Positions 14,001 to 25,200 of a stretch of DNA of 64,000 nucleotides are shown piece by piece. Every line of letters begins with the position of its first letter. Position 1 is the stretch's first letter. The translations under genes were made by a program, and so were the position numbers. The stretch covers positions 49,399,974 to 49,463,973 of the forward strand of contig OX421497.1 in NCBI GenBank assembly GCA_949126835.1, written 5' to 3'. The notes below the pieces were generated by a model. It made no database searches, was not told the DNA's origin, and was given only the letters and a program-made list of their open reading frames with translations. This DNA is from Anisus vortex (lineage: Eukaryota > Mollusca > Gastropoda > Planorbidae).

Positions 14001-15600
14001 TAGTAGCGCCGGCCTACCCAGCGGTAGCGCCGACCTACTTAGCGGTGGCGCCGACCTACTCAAAGGTAGCGCCGACCTACTCAAAGGTAGCGCCGAGGTA
14101 CTCAGAGGTAGCGCCGACCTTCTCAGCGGTAGCGCCGATCTAACCAGCGGTAGCGCCGACCTACCCAGCGGTAGCGCCGACCTACCCAGCGGTAGCGCCG
14201 GCCTACCCAGCGGTAGCGCCAACCTACTTAGTGGTGGCGCCGACCTACTCAAAGGTAGTGCCTACCTACTTAAAGGTAGCGCCGACGTACTCAGAGGTAG
14301 CGCCGACCTACTCAGCGGTAGCGCCGACCTACCCAGCGGTAGCGCCGACCTAACCAGCGGTAGCGCCGACCTACCCAGCGGTAGCGCCGACCTACTTAGC
14401 GGTGGCGCCGACCTACTCAAAGGTAGCGCCGACCTACTCAAAGGTAGCGCCGACCCACCCAGCGGTAGCGCCGCCTACCCAGCGGTAGCGCCGACCTAGT
14501 CAGAGGTGGAACTGGCCTACCCAGCTGTAGCGCCGACCTACTCAGCGGTAGCACCGACCAACCCAGTGGTAGCGCCGACCCACCCAGCGGTAGCGCCGAC
14601 CTACCCAGCGGTAGCGCCGACCTATCCAGCGGTAGCGCCGACCTACTTAGCGGTGGCGCCGACCTACTCAAAGGTAGCGCCGACCTATTAAATGGTAGCG
14701 CCGACGTAATCAGAGGTAGCGTCGACCTACTCAGCGGTAGCGCCATCCTATTCAAAGGTAGCGCCAACCTACTTAAAGGTAGCGGAGACCTACTCAAAGG
14801 TAGCGCCGTCGTACTCAGAGGTAGCGCCGACCTACCCAGCGGTAGCGCCAACCTACCCAGCGGTAGCGCCGGCCTACCCAGCGGTTGCGCCGACCTACTT
14901 AGCGGTGGCGCCTTCCTACTCAAAGGTAGCGCCGACCTACTCAAAGGTTGCGCTGACGTACTCAGAGGTAGCGCCGACCTACTCAGCGGTAGCGCCCACC
15001 TACCCAGCGGTTGCGCCGACCTACCTAGCGGTATCGACGACCTACTTAGCGGTGGCGCCGACCTACTCAAAGGTAGCGCCGACCTACTTAGCTGTGACGC
15101 CGACCTACTCAAAGATAGCGCAGACCTACTCAAAGGTAGCGCCGACGTACTCAGAGGTAGCGCCTACCTACTTAGTGGTAGCGCCGGCCTACCCAGCGGT
15201 AGCGCCGACATCCCCAGCGGTAGCGCCGGCCTATCCAGCGGTAGCGCCGACCTACTTAGCGGTGGCGCCGACCTACTCAAAGGTAGCGCCGACCTACTCA
15301 AAGATAGCGCCGACGTACTCAGAGGTAGCGCCGACCTACTCAGTCGTAGCGCCGACCTACCCAGCGGTAGCGCCGACATACCCAGCGGTAGCGCCGGCCT
15401 ACCCAGCGGTAGCGCCGACCTACTTAGCGGTGGCGCCGACCTACTCAAAGGTAGCGCCGACCTACTCAAAGGTAGCGCCGACGTACTCAGAGGTAGCACC
15501 GACCTTCTCAGCTGTAGCGCAGATCTACCCAGCGGTAGCGCCGACCTACCCAGCGGTAGCGCCGACCTATCCAGCGGTAGCGCCGACCTACCCAGCGGTA

Positions 15601-17018
15601 GCGCCGATCTACTAAGCGGTGGCGCCGACCTACTCCAAGGTAGCTCTGACGTACTTAGAGGTAGCGCCGAGCTACTCAGGAGTAGCGCCGACCTACTGAA
15701 AGGTAGCGCCGACGTACTCAGAGGTAGCGCCAACCTACTCAGCTGTAGCGCCGACCTACCCAGCGGTATCGCCGACCTACTTAGCGGTGGCGCCGGCGTA
15801 CTCAGAAGTAGCGCCGACCTACTCAGTGGTAGCGCCGACCTAACCAGCGGTAGCGCCGACCTACTTAGCGGTGGCGCTGACCTACTCAAAGGTAGCGCCG
15901 ACCTATTAAATGGTAGCGCCGACGTAATCAGAGGTAGCGCCGACCTAATCAGCGGTAGCGCCATTGTATTCAAAGGAAGCGCCAACCTACTTAAAGGTAG
16001 CGCAGACCTACTCAAAGGTAGTGCCGTCGTACTCAGAGGTTGCGCCGACCTACTCAGCGGTAGCGCCGACCTACCCAGCGGTAGCGCCAACCTACCCAGC
16101 GGTAGCGCCGATCTACTAAGCGGTGGCGCCGACCTACTCCATGGTAGCTCCGACGTACTTAGAGGTAGCGCCGAGCTACTCAGGAGTAGCGCCGACCTAC
16201 TCAAAGTTAGCGCAGACGTACTCAGAGGTAGCGCCAACCTACTCAGCTGTAGCGCCGACCTACCCAGCGGTATCGCCGACCTACTTAGCGGTAGCGCCGA
16301 CATACCTAGCGGTAGCGCCGGACTACCTAGCGGTAGCGCCGACCTACTTAGCGGTGGCGCTGACCTACTCAAAGGTAGTGCCGACGTACTCTGAGGTAGC
16401 GCCGACCTACTCAGCGGTAGCGCCGACCTACCCAGCGTTAGCGCCGACCTACCCAGCGGTAGCGCCGACCTACCCAGCGGTAGCGCCGATCTACTTAGCG
16501 GTGGCGCCGACCTACTCCAAGGTAGCGCCGACCTACTAAAAGGTAGTAGCGCCGGCCTACCCAGCGGTAGCGCCGACCTACTTAGCGGTGGCGCCGACCT
16601 ACTCAAAGGTAGCGCCAACCTACTCAAAGGTAGCGCCGACGTACTCAAAGGTAGCGCCGACCTTCTCAGCGGTAGCGCCGATCTAACCAGCGGTAGCGCC
16701 AACCAACCCAGCGGTAGCGCCGATCTACTAAGCGGTGGCGCCGACCTACTCCAAGGTAGCTCCGACGTACTTAGAGGTAGCGCTGAGCTACTCAGGAGTA
16801 GCGCCAACCTACTTAAAGGTAGCGCCGACGTACTCAGAGGTAGCGCCAACCTACTCAGCTGTAGCGCCGACCTACCCAGCGGTATCGCCGACCTACTTAG
16901 CGGTGGCGCCGACGTACTCAGAGGTAGCGCCGACCTACTCAGTGGTAGCGCCGACCTACCCAGCGGTAGCGCCGACATACCCAGCGGTATCGCCGACCTA
17001 CTTAGCGGTGGCGCCGAC
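15601..17018 (+). repeat. Higher-order duplication, copy 1 (about 1.4 kb)
   Basis: It matches 17,830-19,268 almost perfectly. The offset is 2,229 bp on the left and 2,250 bp on the right, because copy 2 has one extra 21-bp unit near 18,350. Confidence 0.8.
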
Positions 17019-17829
17019 CTACTCAGCGGTAGCGCCGACTTACACAGCGTTAGCGCCGACCTACTCAGCGGTAGCGCCGTTTTACTCAGCGTTAGCGCCG
17101 ACCTACTCAGCGGTAGCGCCGACCTACTTAGCGGTGGCGCCGACCTACTCTAAGGTAGCGCCGACCTACTAAAAGGTTGCGCCGACGTACTCAGCTTTAG
17201 CGCCGACCTACCCAGCGTTAGCGCCCACCTACCCAGCAGTTGCGCCGACCTACTCAGCGGTAGCGCCGACTTACTAAGCGTTAGCGCCGACCTATCCAGC
17301 GGTAGTGCCGACTTACTCAGCGTTAGCGCCGATCTACTCAGCGGTAGCGCCGACCTACTTAGCGGTGGCGCTGACCTACTCAAAGGTAGCGCCGACCTAC
17401 TTAGCGGTGGCGCCGATCTACTCAAAGGTAGCGCAGACCTACTCAAAGGTAGCGCCGACGTACTCTGAGGTAGCGCCGACCTACTTAGCGGATGCGCCGA
17501 CCTACCCAGCGGTAGCGCCGACCTACTCAGCGGTAGCGCCGACCTACCCAGCGGTAGCGCCGACCTACCCAGCGGTAGCGCTGACCTACCCAGCGGTTGC
17601 GCCGACCTACTTAGCGGTGGCGCCGACCTACTCAAAGGTAGCGCAGACCTACTCAAAGGTAGCGCCGACCTACCCAGCGGTAGCGCCGACCTACCCAGCG
17701 GTAGCGCCGACCTAGCCAGCTGTGGAACCGACCTACCCAGCGGTAGCGCCGACCTACTCAGCGGTAGCACCGACAAACCCAGTGGTAGCGCCGACCTACC
17801 CAGCGGTAGCGCCGACCTACCCAGCGGTA

Positions 17830-19268
17830 GCGCCGATCTACTAAGCGGTGGCGCCGACCTACTCCAAGGTAGCTCTGACGTACTTAGAGGTAGCGCCGAG
17901 CTACACAGGAGTAGCGCCGACCTACTCAAAGGTAGCGCCGACGTACTCAGAGGTAGCGCCAACCTACTCAGCTGTAGCGCCGACCTACCCAGCGGTATCG
18001 CCGACCTACTTAGCGGTGGCGCCGGCGTACTCAGAAGTAGCGCCGACCTACTCAGTGGTAGCGCCGACCTAACCAGCGGTAGCGCCGACCTACTTAGCGG
18101 TGGCGCTGACCTACTCAAAGGTAGCGCCGACCTATTAAATGGTAGCGCCGACGTAATCAGAGGTAGCGCCGACCTAATCAGCGGTAGCGCCATTGTATTC
18201 AAAGGAAGCGCCAACCTACTTAAAGGTAGCGCAGACCTACTCAAAGGTAGTGCCGTCGTACTCAGAGGTTGCGCCGACCTACTCAGCGGTAGCGCCGACC
18301 TACCCAGCGGTAGCGCCAACCTACCCAGCGGTAGCGCCGATCTACTAAGCGGTAGCGCCGATCTACTAAGCGGTGGAGCCGACCTACTCCATGGTAGCTC
18401 CGACGTACTTAGAGGTAGCGCCGAGCTACTCAGGAGTAGCGCCGACCTACTCAAAGGTAGCGCAGACGTACTCAGAGGTAGCGCCAACCTACTCAGCTGT
18501 AGCGCCGACCTACCCAGCGGTATCGCCGACCTACTTAGCGGTAGCGCCGACATACCTAGCGGTAGCGCCGGCCTACCTAGCGGTAGCGCCGACCTACTTA
18601 GCGGTGGCGCTGACCTACTCAAAGGTAGTGCCGACGTACTCTGAGGTAGCGCCGACCTACTCAGCGGTAGCGCCGACCTACCCAGCGTTAGCGCCGACCT
18701 ACCCAGCGGTAGCGCCGACCTACCCAGCGGTAGCGCCGATCTACTTAGCGGTGGCGCCGACCTACTCCAAGGTAGCGCCGACCTACTAAAAGGTAGTAGC
18801 GCCGGCCTACCCAGCGGTAGCGCCGACCTACTTAGCGGTGGCGCCGACCTACTCAAAGGTAGCGCCAACCTACTCAAAGGTAGCGCCGACGTACTCAAAG
18901 GTAGCGCCGACCTTCTCAGCGGTAGCGCCGATCTAACCAGCGGTAGCGCCAACCAACCCAGCGGTAGCGCCGATCTACTAAGCGGTGGCGCCGACCTACT
19001 CCAAGGTAGCTCCGACGTACTTAGAGGTAGCGCTGAGCTACTCAGGAGTAGCGCCAACCTACTTAAAGGTAGCGCCGACGTACTCAGAGGTAGCGCCAAC
19101 CTACTCAGCTGTAGCGCCGACCTACCCAGCGGTATCGCCGACCTACTTAGCGGTGGCGCCGACGTACTCAGAGGTAGCGCCGACCTACTCAGTGGTAGCG
19201 CCGACCTACCCAGCGGTAGCGCCGACATACCCAGCGGTATCGCCGACCTACTTAGCGGTGGCGCCGAC
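17830..19268 (+). repeat. Higher-order duplication, copy 2 (about 1.4 kb)
   Basis: Partner of 15,601-17,018. It contains a doubled CGCCGATCTACTAAGC unit around 18,340-18,372 that accounts for the 21-bp length difference. Confidence 0.8.
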
Positions 19269-22189
19269 CTACTCAAAGGTAGTGCCGACCTACTTAAAGG
19301 TAGCGCCGACGTACTCAGAGGTAGCGCCGACCTACTCAGCGGTAGCGCCGACCTACCCAGCGGTAGCGCCGACCTAACCAGCGGTAGCGCCGACCTACCC
19401 AGCGGTAGCGCCGACCTACTTAGCGGTGGCGCCGACCTACTCAAAGGTAGCGCCGACCTACTCAAAGGTAGCGCCGACCTACCCAGCGGTAGCGCCGCCT
19501 ACCCAGCGGTAGCGCCGCCTACCCAGCGGTAGCGCCGACCTAGTCAGCGGTGGAACTGACCTACCCAGCGGTAGCGCCGACCTACTCAGCGGTAGCACCG
19601 ACCAACCCAGTGGTAGCGCCGACCCACCCAGCGGTAGCGCCGACCTACCCAGCGGTAGCGCCGACCTATCCAGCGGTAGCGTCGACCTACTTGGCGGTGG
19701 CGCCGACCTACTCAAAGGTAGCGCCGACCTATTAAATGGTAGCGCCGACGTAATCAGAGGTAGCGTCGACCAACTCAGCGGTAGCGCCATCCTATTCAAA
19801 GGTAGCGCCAACCTACTTAAAGGTAGCGCAGACCTACTCAAAGGTAGCGCCGACCTACTTAGCTGTGACGCCGACCTACTCAAAGGTAGCGCAGATTTAC
19901 TCAAAGGTAGCGCCGACGTACTCAGAGGTAGCGCCGACCTACTTAGTGGTAGCGCCGGCCTACCCAGCGGTAGCGCCGACATACCCAGCGGTAGCGCCGG
20001 CCTATCCAGCAGTAGCGCCGACCTACTTAGCGGTGGCGCCGACCTACTCAAAGGTAGCGCCGACCTACTCAAAGGTAGCGCCGACGTACTCAGAGGTAGC
20101 GCCGACCTTCTCAGCGGTAGCGCCGATCTACCCAGCGGTAGCGCCAACCTACCCAGCGGTAGCGCCGACCTATCCAGCGGTAGCGCCGACCTACCCAGCG
20201 GTAGCGCCGATCTACTAAGCGGTGGCGCCGACCTACTCCTAGGTAGCGCCGACGTACTCAGAGGTAGCGCCAACCTACTCAGCTGTAGCGCCGACCTACC
20301 CAGCGGTATCGCCGACCTACTTAGCGGTGGCGCCGACGTACTCAGAGGTAGCGCCGACCTACTCAGTGGTAGCGCCGACCTACCCAGCGGTAGCGCCGAC
20401 CTACTTAGCGGTGGCGCTGACCTACTCAAAGGTAGTGCCGACGTACTCTGAGGTAGCGCCGACCTAGTCAGCGGTAGCGCCGACCTACCCAGCGGTAGCG
20501 CCAAACTACCCAGCGGTATCGCCGACCTACTTAGCGGTGGCGCCGACGTACTCAGAGGTAGCGCCGACCTACTCAGTGGTAGCGCCGACCTACCCAGCGG
20601 TAGCGCCGACCTACTTAGCGGTGGCGCTGACCTACTCAAAGGTAGTGCCGACGTACTCTGAGGTAGCGCCGACCTAGTCAGCGGTAGCGCCGACCTACCC
20701 AGCGTTAGCGCCGACCTACCCAGCGGTAGCGACGACCTACCCAGCGGTAGCGCCGATCTACTTAGCGGTGGCGCCGACCTACTCCAAGGTAGCGCCGACC
20801 TACTAAAAGGTAGTAGCGCCGGCCTACCCAGCGGTAGCGCCGACCTACTTAGCGGTGGCGCCGACCTACTCAAAGGTAGCGCCGACCTACTCAAAGGTAG
20901 CGCCGACGTACTCAGAGGTAGCGCCGACCTTCTCAGCGGTAGCGCCTATCTAACCAGCGGTAGCGCCGACCTACCCAGCGGTAGCGCCAACCTACCCAGC
21001 GGTAGCGCCGGCCTACCCAGCGGTAGCGCCAACCTACTTAGTGGTGGCGCCGACCTACTCAAAGGTAGTGCCGACCTACTTAGCGGTGGCGCTGACCTAC
21101 TCAAAGGTAGTGCCGACGTACTCTGAGGTAGCGCCGACCTACCCAGCGGTAGCGCCGACCTACCCAGCGGTAGCGCCGACCTACCCAGCGGTAGCGCCGA
21201 CCTACTTAGCGGTGGCGCCGACCTACTCAAAGGTAGCGCCGACCTACCCAGTGGTAGCGCCGCCTACCCAGCGGTAGCGCCGACCTAGTCAGCGGTGGAA
21301 CTGACCTACCCAGCGGTAGCGCCGACCTACTCAGCGGTAGCACCGACCAACCCAGTGGTAGCGCCGACCCACCCAGCGGTAGCGCCGACCTATCCAGCGG
21401 TAGCGCCGACCTATCCAGCGGTAGCGCCGACCTACTTAGCGGTGGCGCCGACCTACTCAAAGGTAGCGCCGACCTATTAAATGGTAGCGCCGACGTAATC
21501 AGAGGTAGCGTCGAACTACTCAGCGGTAGCGCCATCCTATTCAAAGGTAGCGCCAACCTACTTAAAGGTAGCGCAGACCTACTCAAAGGTAGCGCCGTCG
21601 TACTCAGAGGTAGCGCCGACCTACCCAGCGGTAGCGCCAACCTACCCAGCGGTAGCGCCGGCCTACCCAGCGGTAGCGCCGACCTACTTAGCGGTGGCGC
21701 CGGCCTACTCAAAGGTAGCGCCGACCTACTCAAAGGTTGCGTTGACGTACTCAGAGGTAGCGCCGACCTACTCAGCGGTAGCGCCCAACTACCCAGCGGT
21801 TGCGCCGACCTACCTAGCGGTATCGACGACTTTTTTAGCGGTGGCGCCGACCTACTCAAAGGTAGCGTCGACCTAGTTAGCTGTGACACCGACCTACTCA
21901 AAGGTAGCGCAGACCTACTCAAAGGTAGCGCCGACCAGTGGTAGCGCCGGCCTACCCAGCGGTAGCGCCGACATACCCAGCGCTAGCGCCGGCCTATCCA
22001 GCGGTAGCGCCGACCTACTTAGCGGTGGCGCCGACCTACTCAAAGGTAGCGCCGACCTACTCAAAGGTAGCGCCGACGTACTCAGAGGTAGCGCCGACCT
22101 TCTCAGCGGTAGCGCCGATCTACCCAGCGGTAGCGCCGACCTACCCAGCGGTAGCGCAGACCTACCCAGCGGTAGCGCCGACCTACCCA

Positions 22190-22236
22190 GCGGTAGCGCC
22201 GATCTACTAAGCTAACTACCTTTTAGTAGGTCGGCG
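22190..22236. other. Satellite inversion junction 1 (B to inverted A)
   Basis: Forward units end in GATCTACTAAGC. A few bases later inverted units begin at CTACCTTTTAGTAGG. The two sides belong to different variant domains, so the junction is not a mirror-symmetric foldback at higher-order level. A mis-assembly inside the satellite is possible. Confidence 0.75.
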
Positions 22237-25200
22237 CCACCGCTAAGTACGTCAGCGCTGCCGCCGGGTAGGTCGGCGCTACCGCTGGGTAGGTCGGCGC
22301 TACCGCTGAGTAGGTCGGCGCTACTTCTGAGTACGTCGGCGCTACCATTTAGTAGGTCGGCGCTACCTTTGAGTAGGTCGGCGCCACCGCTAAGTAGGTC
22401 AGCGCTACCGCTACGTAGGTCGGCGCTACCGCTGGGTAGGTCGGCGCTACCGCTGGATAGGTTGGCGCTACCGCTGGGTAGGTCGTCGCTACCGCTGAGT
22501 AGGTCGTCGCTACCTCTGAGTACGTCAGCGCTACCTTTTAGTAGGTCGGCGCTACCTTTGAGTAGGTCGGCGCCAACACTAAGTACGTCAGCGCTACCGC
22601 CGGGTAGGTCGGCGCTACCGCTGGGTAGGTCGGCGCTACCGCTGGGTAGGTCGGCGCTACCGCTGGGTAGGTCGGCGCTACCGCTGGGTAGGTCGGCGCT
22701 ACCTTTGAGTAGGTCGGCGCCACCGCTAAGTACGTTAGCGCTACCGCCGGATAGGTCGGCGCTACCTTTTAGTAGGCTGGCGCTACCTTTGATTAGGTCG
22801 GCGACACCGCTAAGTAGGTCGGCGCTACTTCTGGGTTGGTCAGCGCTACCGCTGGGTAGGTCGGCGCTACCGCTTAGTAGGTCGGCGCTACAGCTGAGTA
22901 CGTCGGCGCTATCTTTTAGTAGGTCGGCGCTACCTTTGAGTAGGTCGGCGCTACCGCTGGGTATGTCGGCGCTACCGCTGGGTAGGTCGGCGCTACCGCT
23001 AAGTAGGTCGGCGCTACCGCTGGGTAGGTCGGCGCTACCGCTGGGTAGGTCGGCGCTACGGCGGGTAGGTCGCGCTACCGCTGGGTACGTCGGCGCCACC
23101 GCTGGGTTGGTCAGCGCTACCGCTGGGTAGGTCGGCGCTACAACTTAGTAGGTCGGCGCTACAGCTGAGTACGTCGGCGCTACCCTTTAGTAGGTCGGCG
23201 CTACCTTTGAGTAGGTCGGCGCTACCGCTGGGTATGTCGGCGCTACCGCTGGGTAGGTCGGCGCTACCGCTTGGTAGGTCGGCGCTACCGCTGGGCAGGT
23301 CGGCGCTACCGCTGAGTAGGTCGGCGCTACAGCTGAGTACGTCGGCGCTACCTTTTAGTAGGTCGGCGCTACATTAGAGTATGTCGGCGTCACCGCTAAA
23401 TAGGTCGGCGCTACCGCTGAGTGGGTCGGCGCTACCTCTGAGAACGTCGGCGGTACCGCTGGGTAGGTCGGCGCTACCTTTGAGTACGTCGGCACTACCT
23501 TTTAGTAGGTCGGCGCTACCTTTCAGTAGGTCGGCGCCACCGCTAAGTAGGTCGGTGCTACCTTTTAATAGGTCGGCGCCACCGCTAAGTAGGTCGGCGC
23601 TACCGCTGAGTCGGTCGGCGCTACCGCTGGGTAGGTCGGCGCTACCTCTGAGTACGTCGGCGCTACCTTTTAATAGGTCTGCGCTACCTTTGAGTAGGTC
23701 GGCGCTACGTTTTAGTAGGTCGGCGCCTCCGCTAAGTAGGTCGGCGCTACCTCTGAGTAGGTCGGCGCCACCGCTAAGTAGGTCGGCGCTACCTTTGAGT
23801 AGGTCGGCGCCACCGCTAAGTAAGTCGGCGCTACCGCTGAGTAGGTTGGCGCTACCTCTGAGTACGTCAGCGCTACCGTTTAGTAGGTAGGCGCTACCTT
23901 TGAGTAGGTCGGCGCTACCTCTAAGAACGTCGGCGCTACCTTTTAGTAGGTCGGCGCTACCTTTGAGTAGGTCGGCGCCACCGCTAAGTACGTCAGCGCT
24001 ACCGCCGGGTAGGTCGGCGCTACCGCTGGGTAGGTCGGCGCTACCGCTGGGTAGGTCGGCGCTACCGCTGAGTAGGTCGGCGCTACCTCTGAGTACGTCG
24101 GCGCTACCATTTAGTAGGTTGGCGCTACCTTTGAGTAGGTCGGCGCCACCGCTAAGTAGGTCAGCGCTACTTCTAAGTAGGTCGGCGCTACCGCTGGGTA
24201 GGTCGGCGCTACTGCTGGATAGGTTGGCGCTAATGCTGGGTAGATCGGCGCTACCGCTGAGTAGGTCGGCGCTACCTCTGAGTACGTCGGCGCTACCTTT
24301 TAGTAGGTTGGCGCTTCCTTTGAGTAGGTCGGCGCCAACACTAAGTACGTCAGCGCTACCGCTGGGTAGGTCGGCGCTACCGCTGGGTAGGTCGGCGCTA
24401 CCGCTTGGTAGGTCGGCGCTACCGCTGGGTAGGTCGGCGCTACCGTTGAGTAGGTCGGCGCCACCGCTAAGTACGTTAGCGCTACCGCCGGATAGGTCGG
24501 CGCTACCGCTGGGTAGGTCGGCGCTACCGCTGGGTAGGTCGGCGCTACGGCTGGGTAGGTCGGCGCTACCGCTGGGTAGGTCGGCGCTACCGCTGAGTAG
24601 TTGGGCGCTACCTTTGAGTAGGTCGGCGCCACCGCTAAGTAGGTCGGCGCTACCGCTGGGTAGGTCGGCGCTACCGCTGATTAGGTCGGCCCTACCGCTG
24701 GGTAGGTCTGCGCTACCTCTGAGTACGTCGGCGCTACCTTTTAGTAGGACGGCGCTACCTTTGATTAGGTCGGCGACACCGCTAAGTAGGTCGGCGCTAC
24801 CGCTGGGTAGGTCGGCGCTACCGCTGGGTAGGTCGGCGCTACGGCGGGTAGGTCGCGCTACCGCTGGGTACGTCGGCGCTACCGCTGGGTTGGTCAGCGC
24901 TACCGCTGGGTAGGTCGGCGCTACCGCTTAGTAGGTCGGCGCTACAGCTGAGTACGTCGGCGCTACCTTTTAGTAGGTCGGCGCTACCTTTGAGTAGGTC
25001 GGCGCTACCGCTGGGTATGTCGGCGCTACCGCTGGGTAGGTCGGCGCTACCGCTGGGTAGGTCGGCGCTACCGCTGAGTAGGTCGGCGCTACAGCTGAGT
25101 ACGTCGGCGCTACCTTTCAGTAGGTCGGCGCTACATTAGAGTATGTCGGCGTCACCGCTAAATAGGTCGGCGCTACCGCTGAGTGGGTCGGCGCTACGGC

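Larger units (their letters stand above)
1..22212 (+). repeat. 21-bp satellite array, forward orientation
   Basis: Head-to-tail 21-bp units (GGTAGCGCCGAC then CTACYCAGC) fill this stretch without interruption, and the array continues off the left edge of the window. Recurrent unit variants end in CCCAGC, CTCAGC, CTCAAA, CTAAAA or TTAGCGGTGGC, or begin GACGTACTCAGA. They recur in ordered runs, giving a higher-order structure. Occasional 20-bp or shorter units (for example GGTAGCGCGACC) shift phase. Each unit holds about three CpGs and a dyad GGTAG-N7-CTACC. All long open frames here are a by-product of a stop-free, multiple-of-three period and are not annotated as genes. Confidence 0.97.
7690..22212 (+). 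repeat. Satellite variant domain B with multi-kb higher-order repeats
   Basis: Sub-domain with variants largely absent from domain A: GGTATCGCCGACC, CTCAGGAGTAGC, CTCCAAGGTAGCTCC, CTGAGG and AGCGTTAGC units. The block starting near 9,057 recurs near 12,063 (3,006 bp on) and near 17,150 (5,087 bp further), and inverted near 30,350, 31,600 and 33,790. This is a higher-order repeat with unequal spacing, which points to unequal exchange rather than a fixed HOR period. Confidence 0.7.

Noticed and set aside
12063..14252. 729-codon SALPLSR-heptad ORF and its relatives along the array
   Set aside because: This is a by-product of the stop-free repeat frame. It is interrupted wherever a shorter unit or variant occurs and shows no sign of selection for frame.
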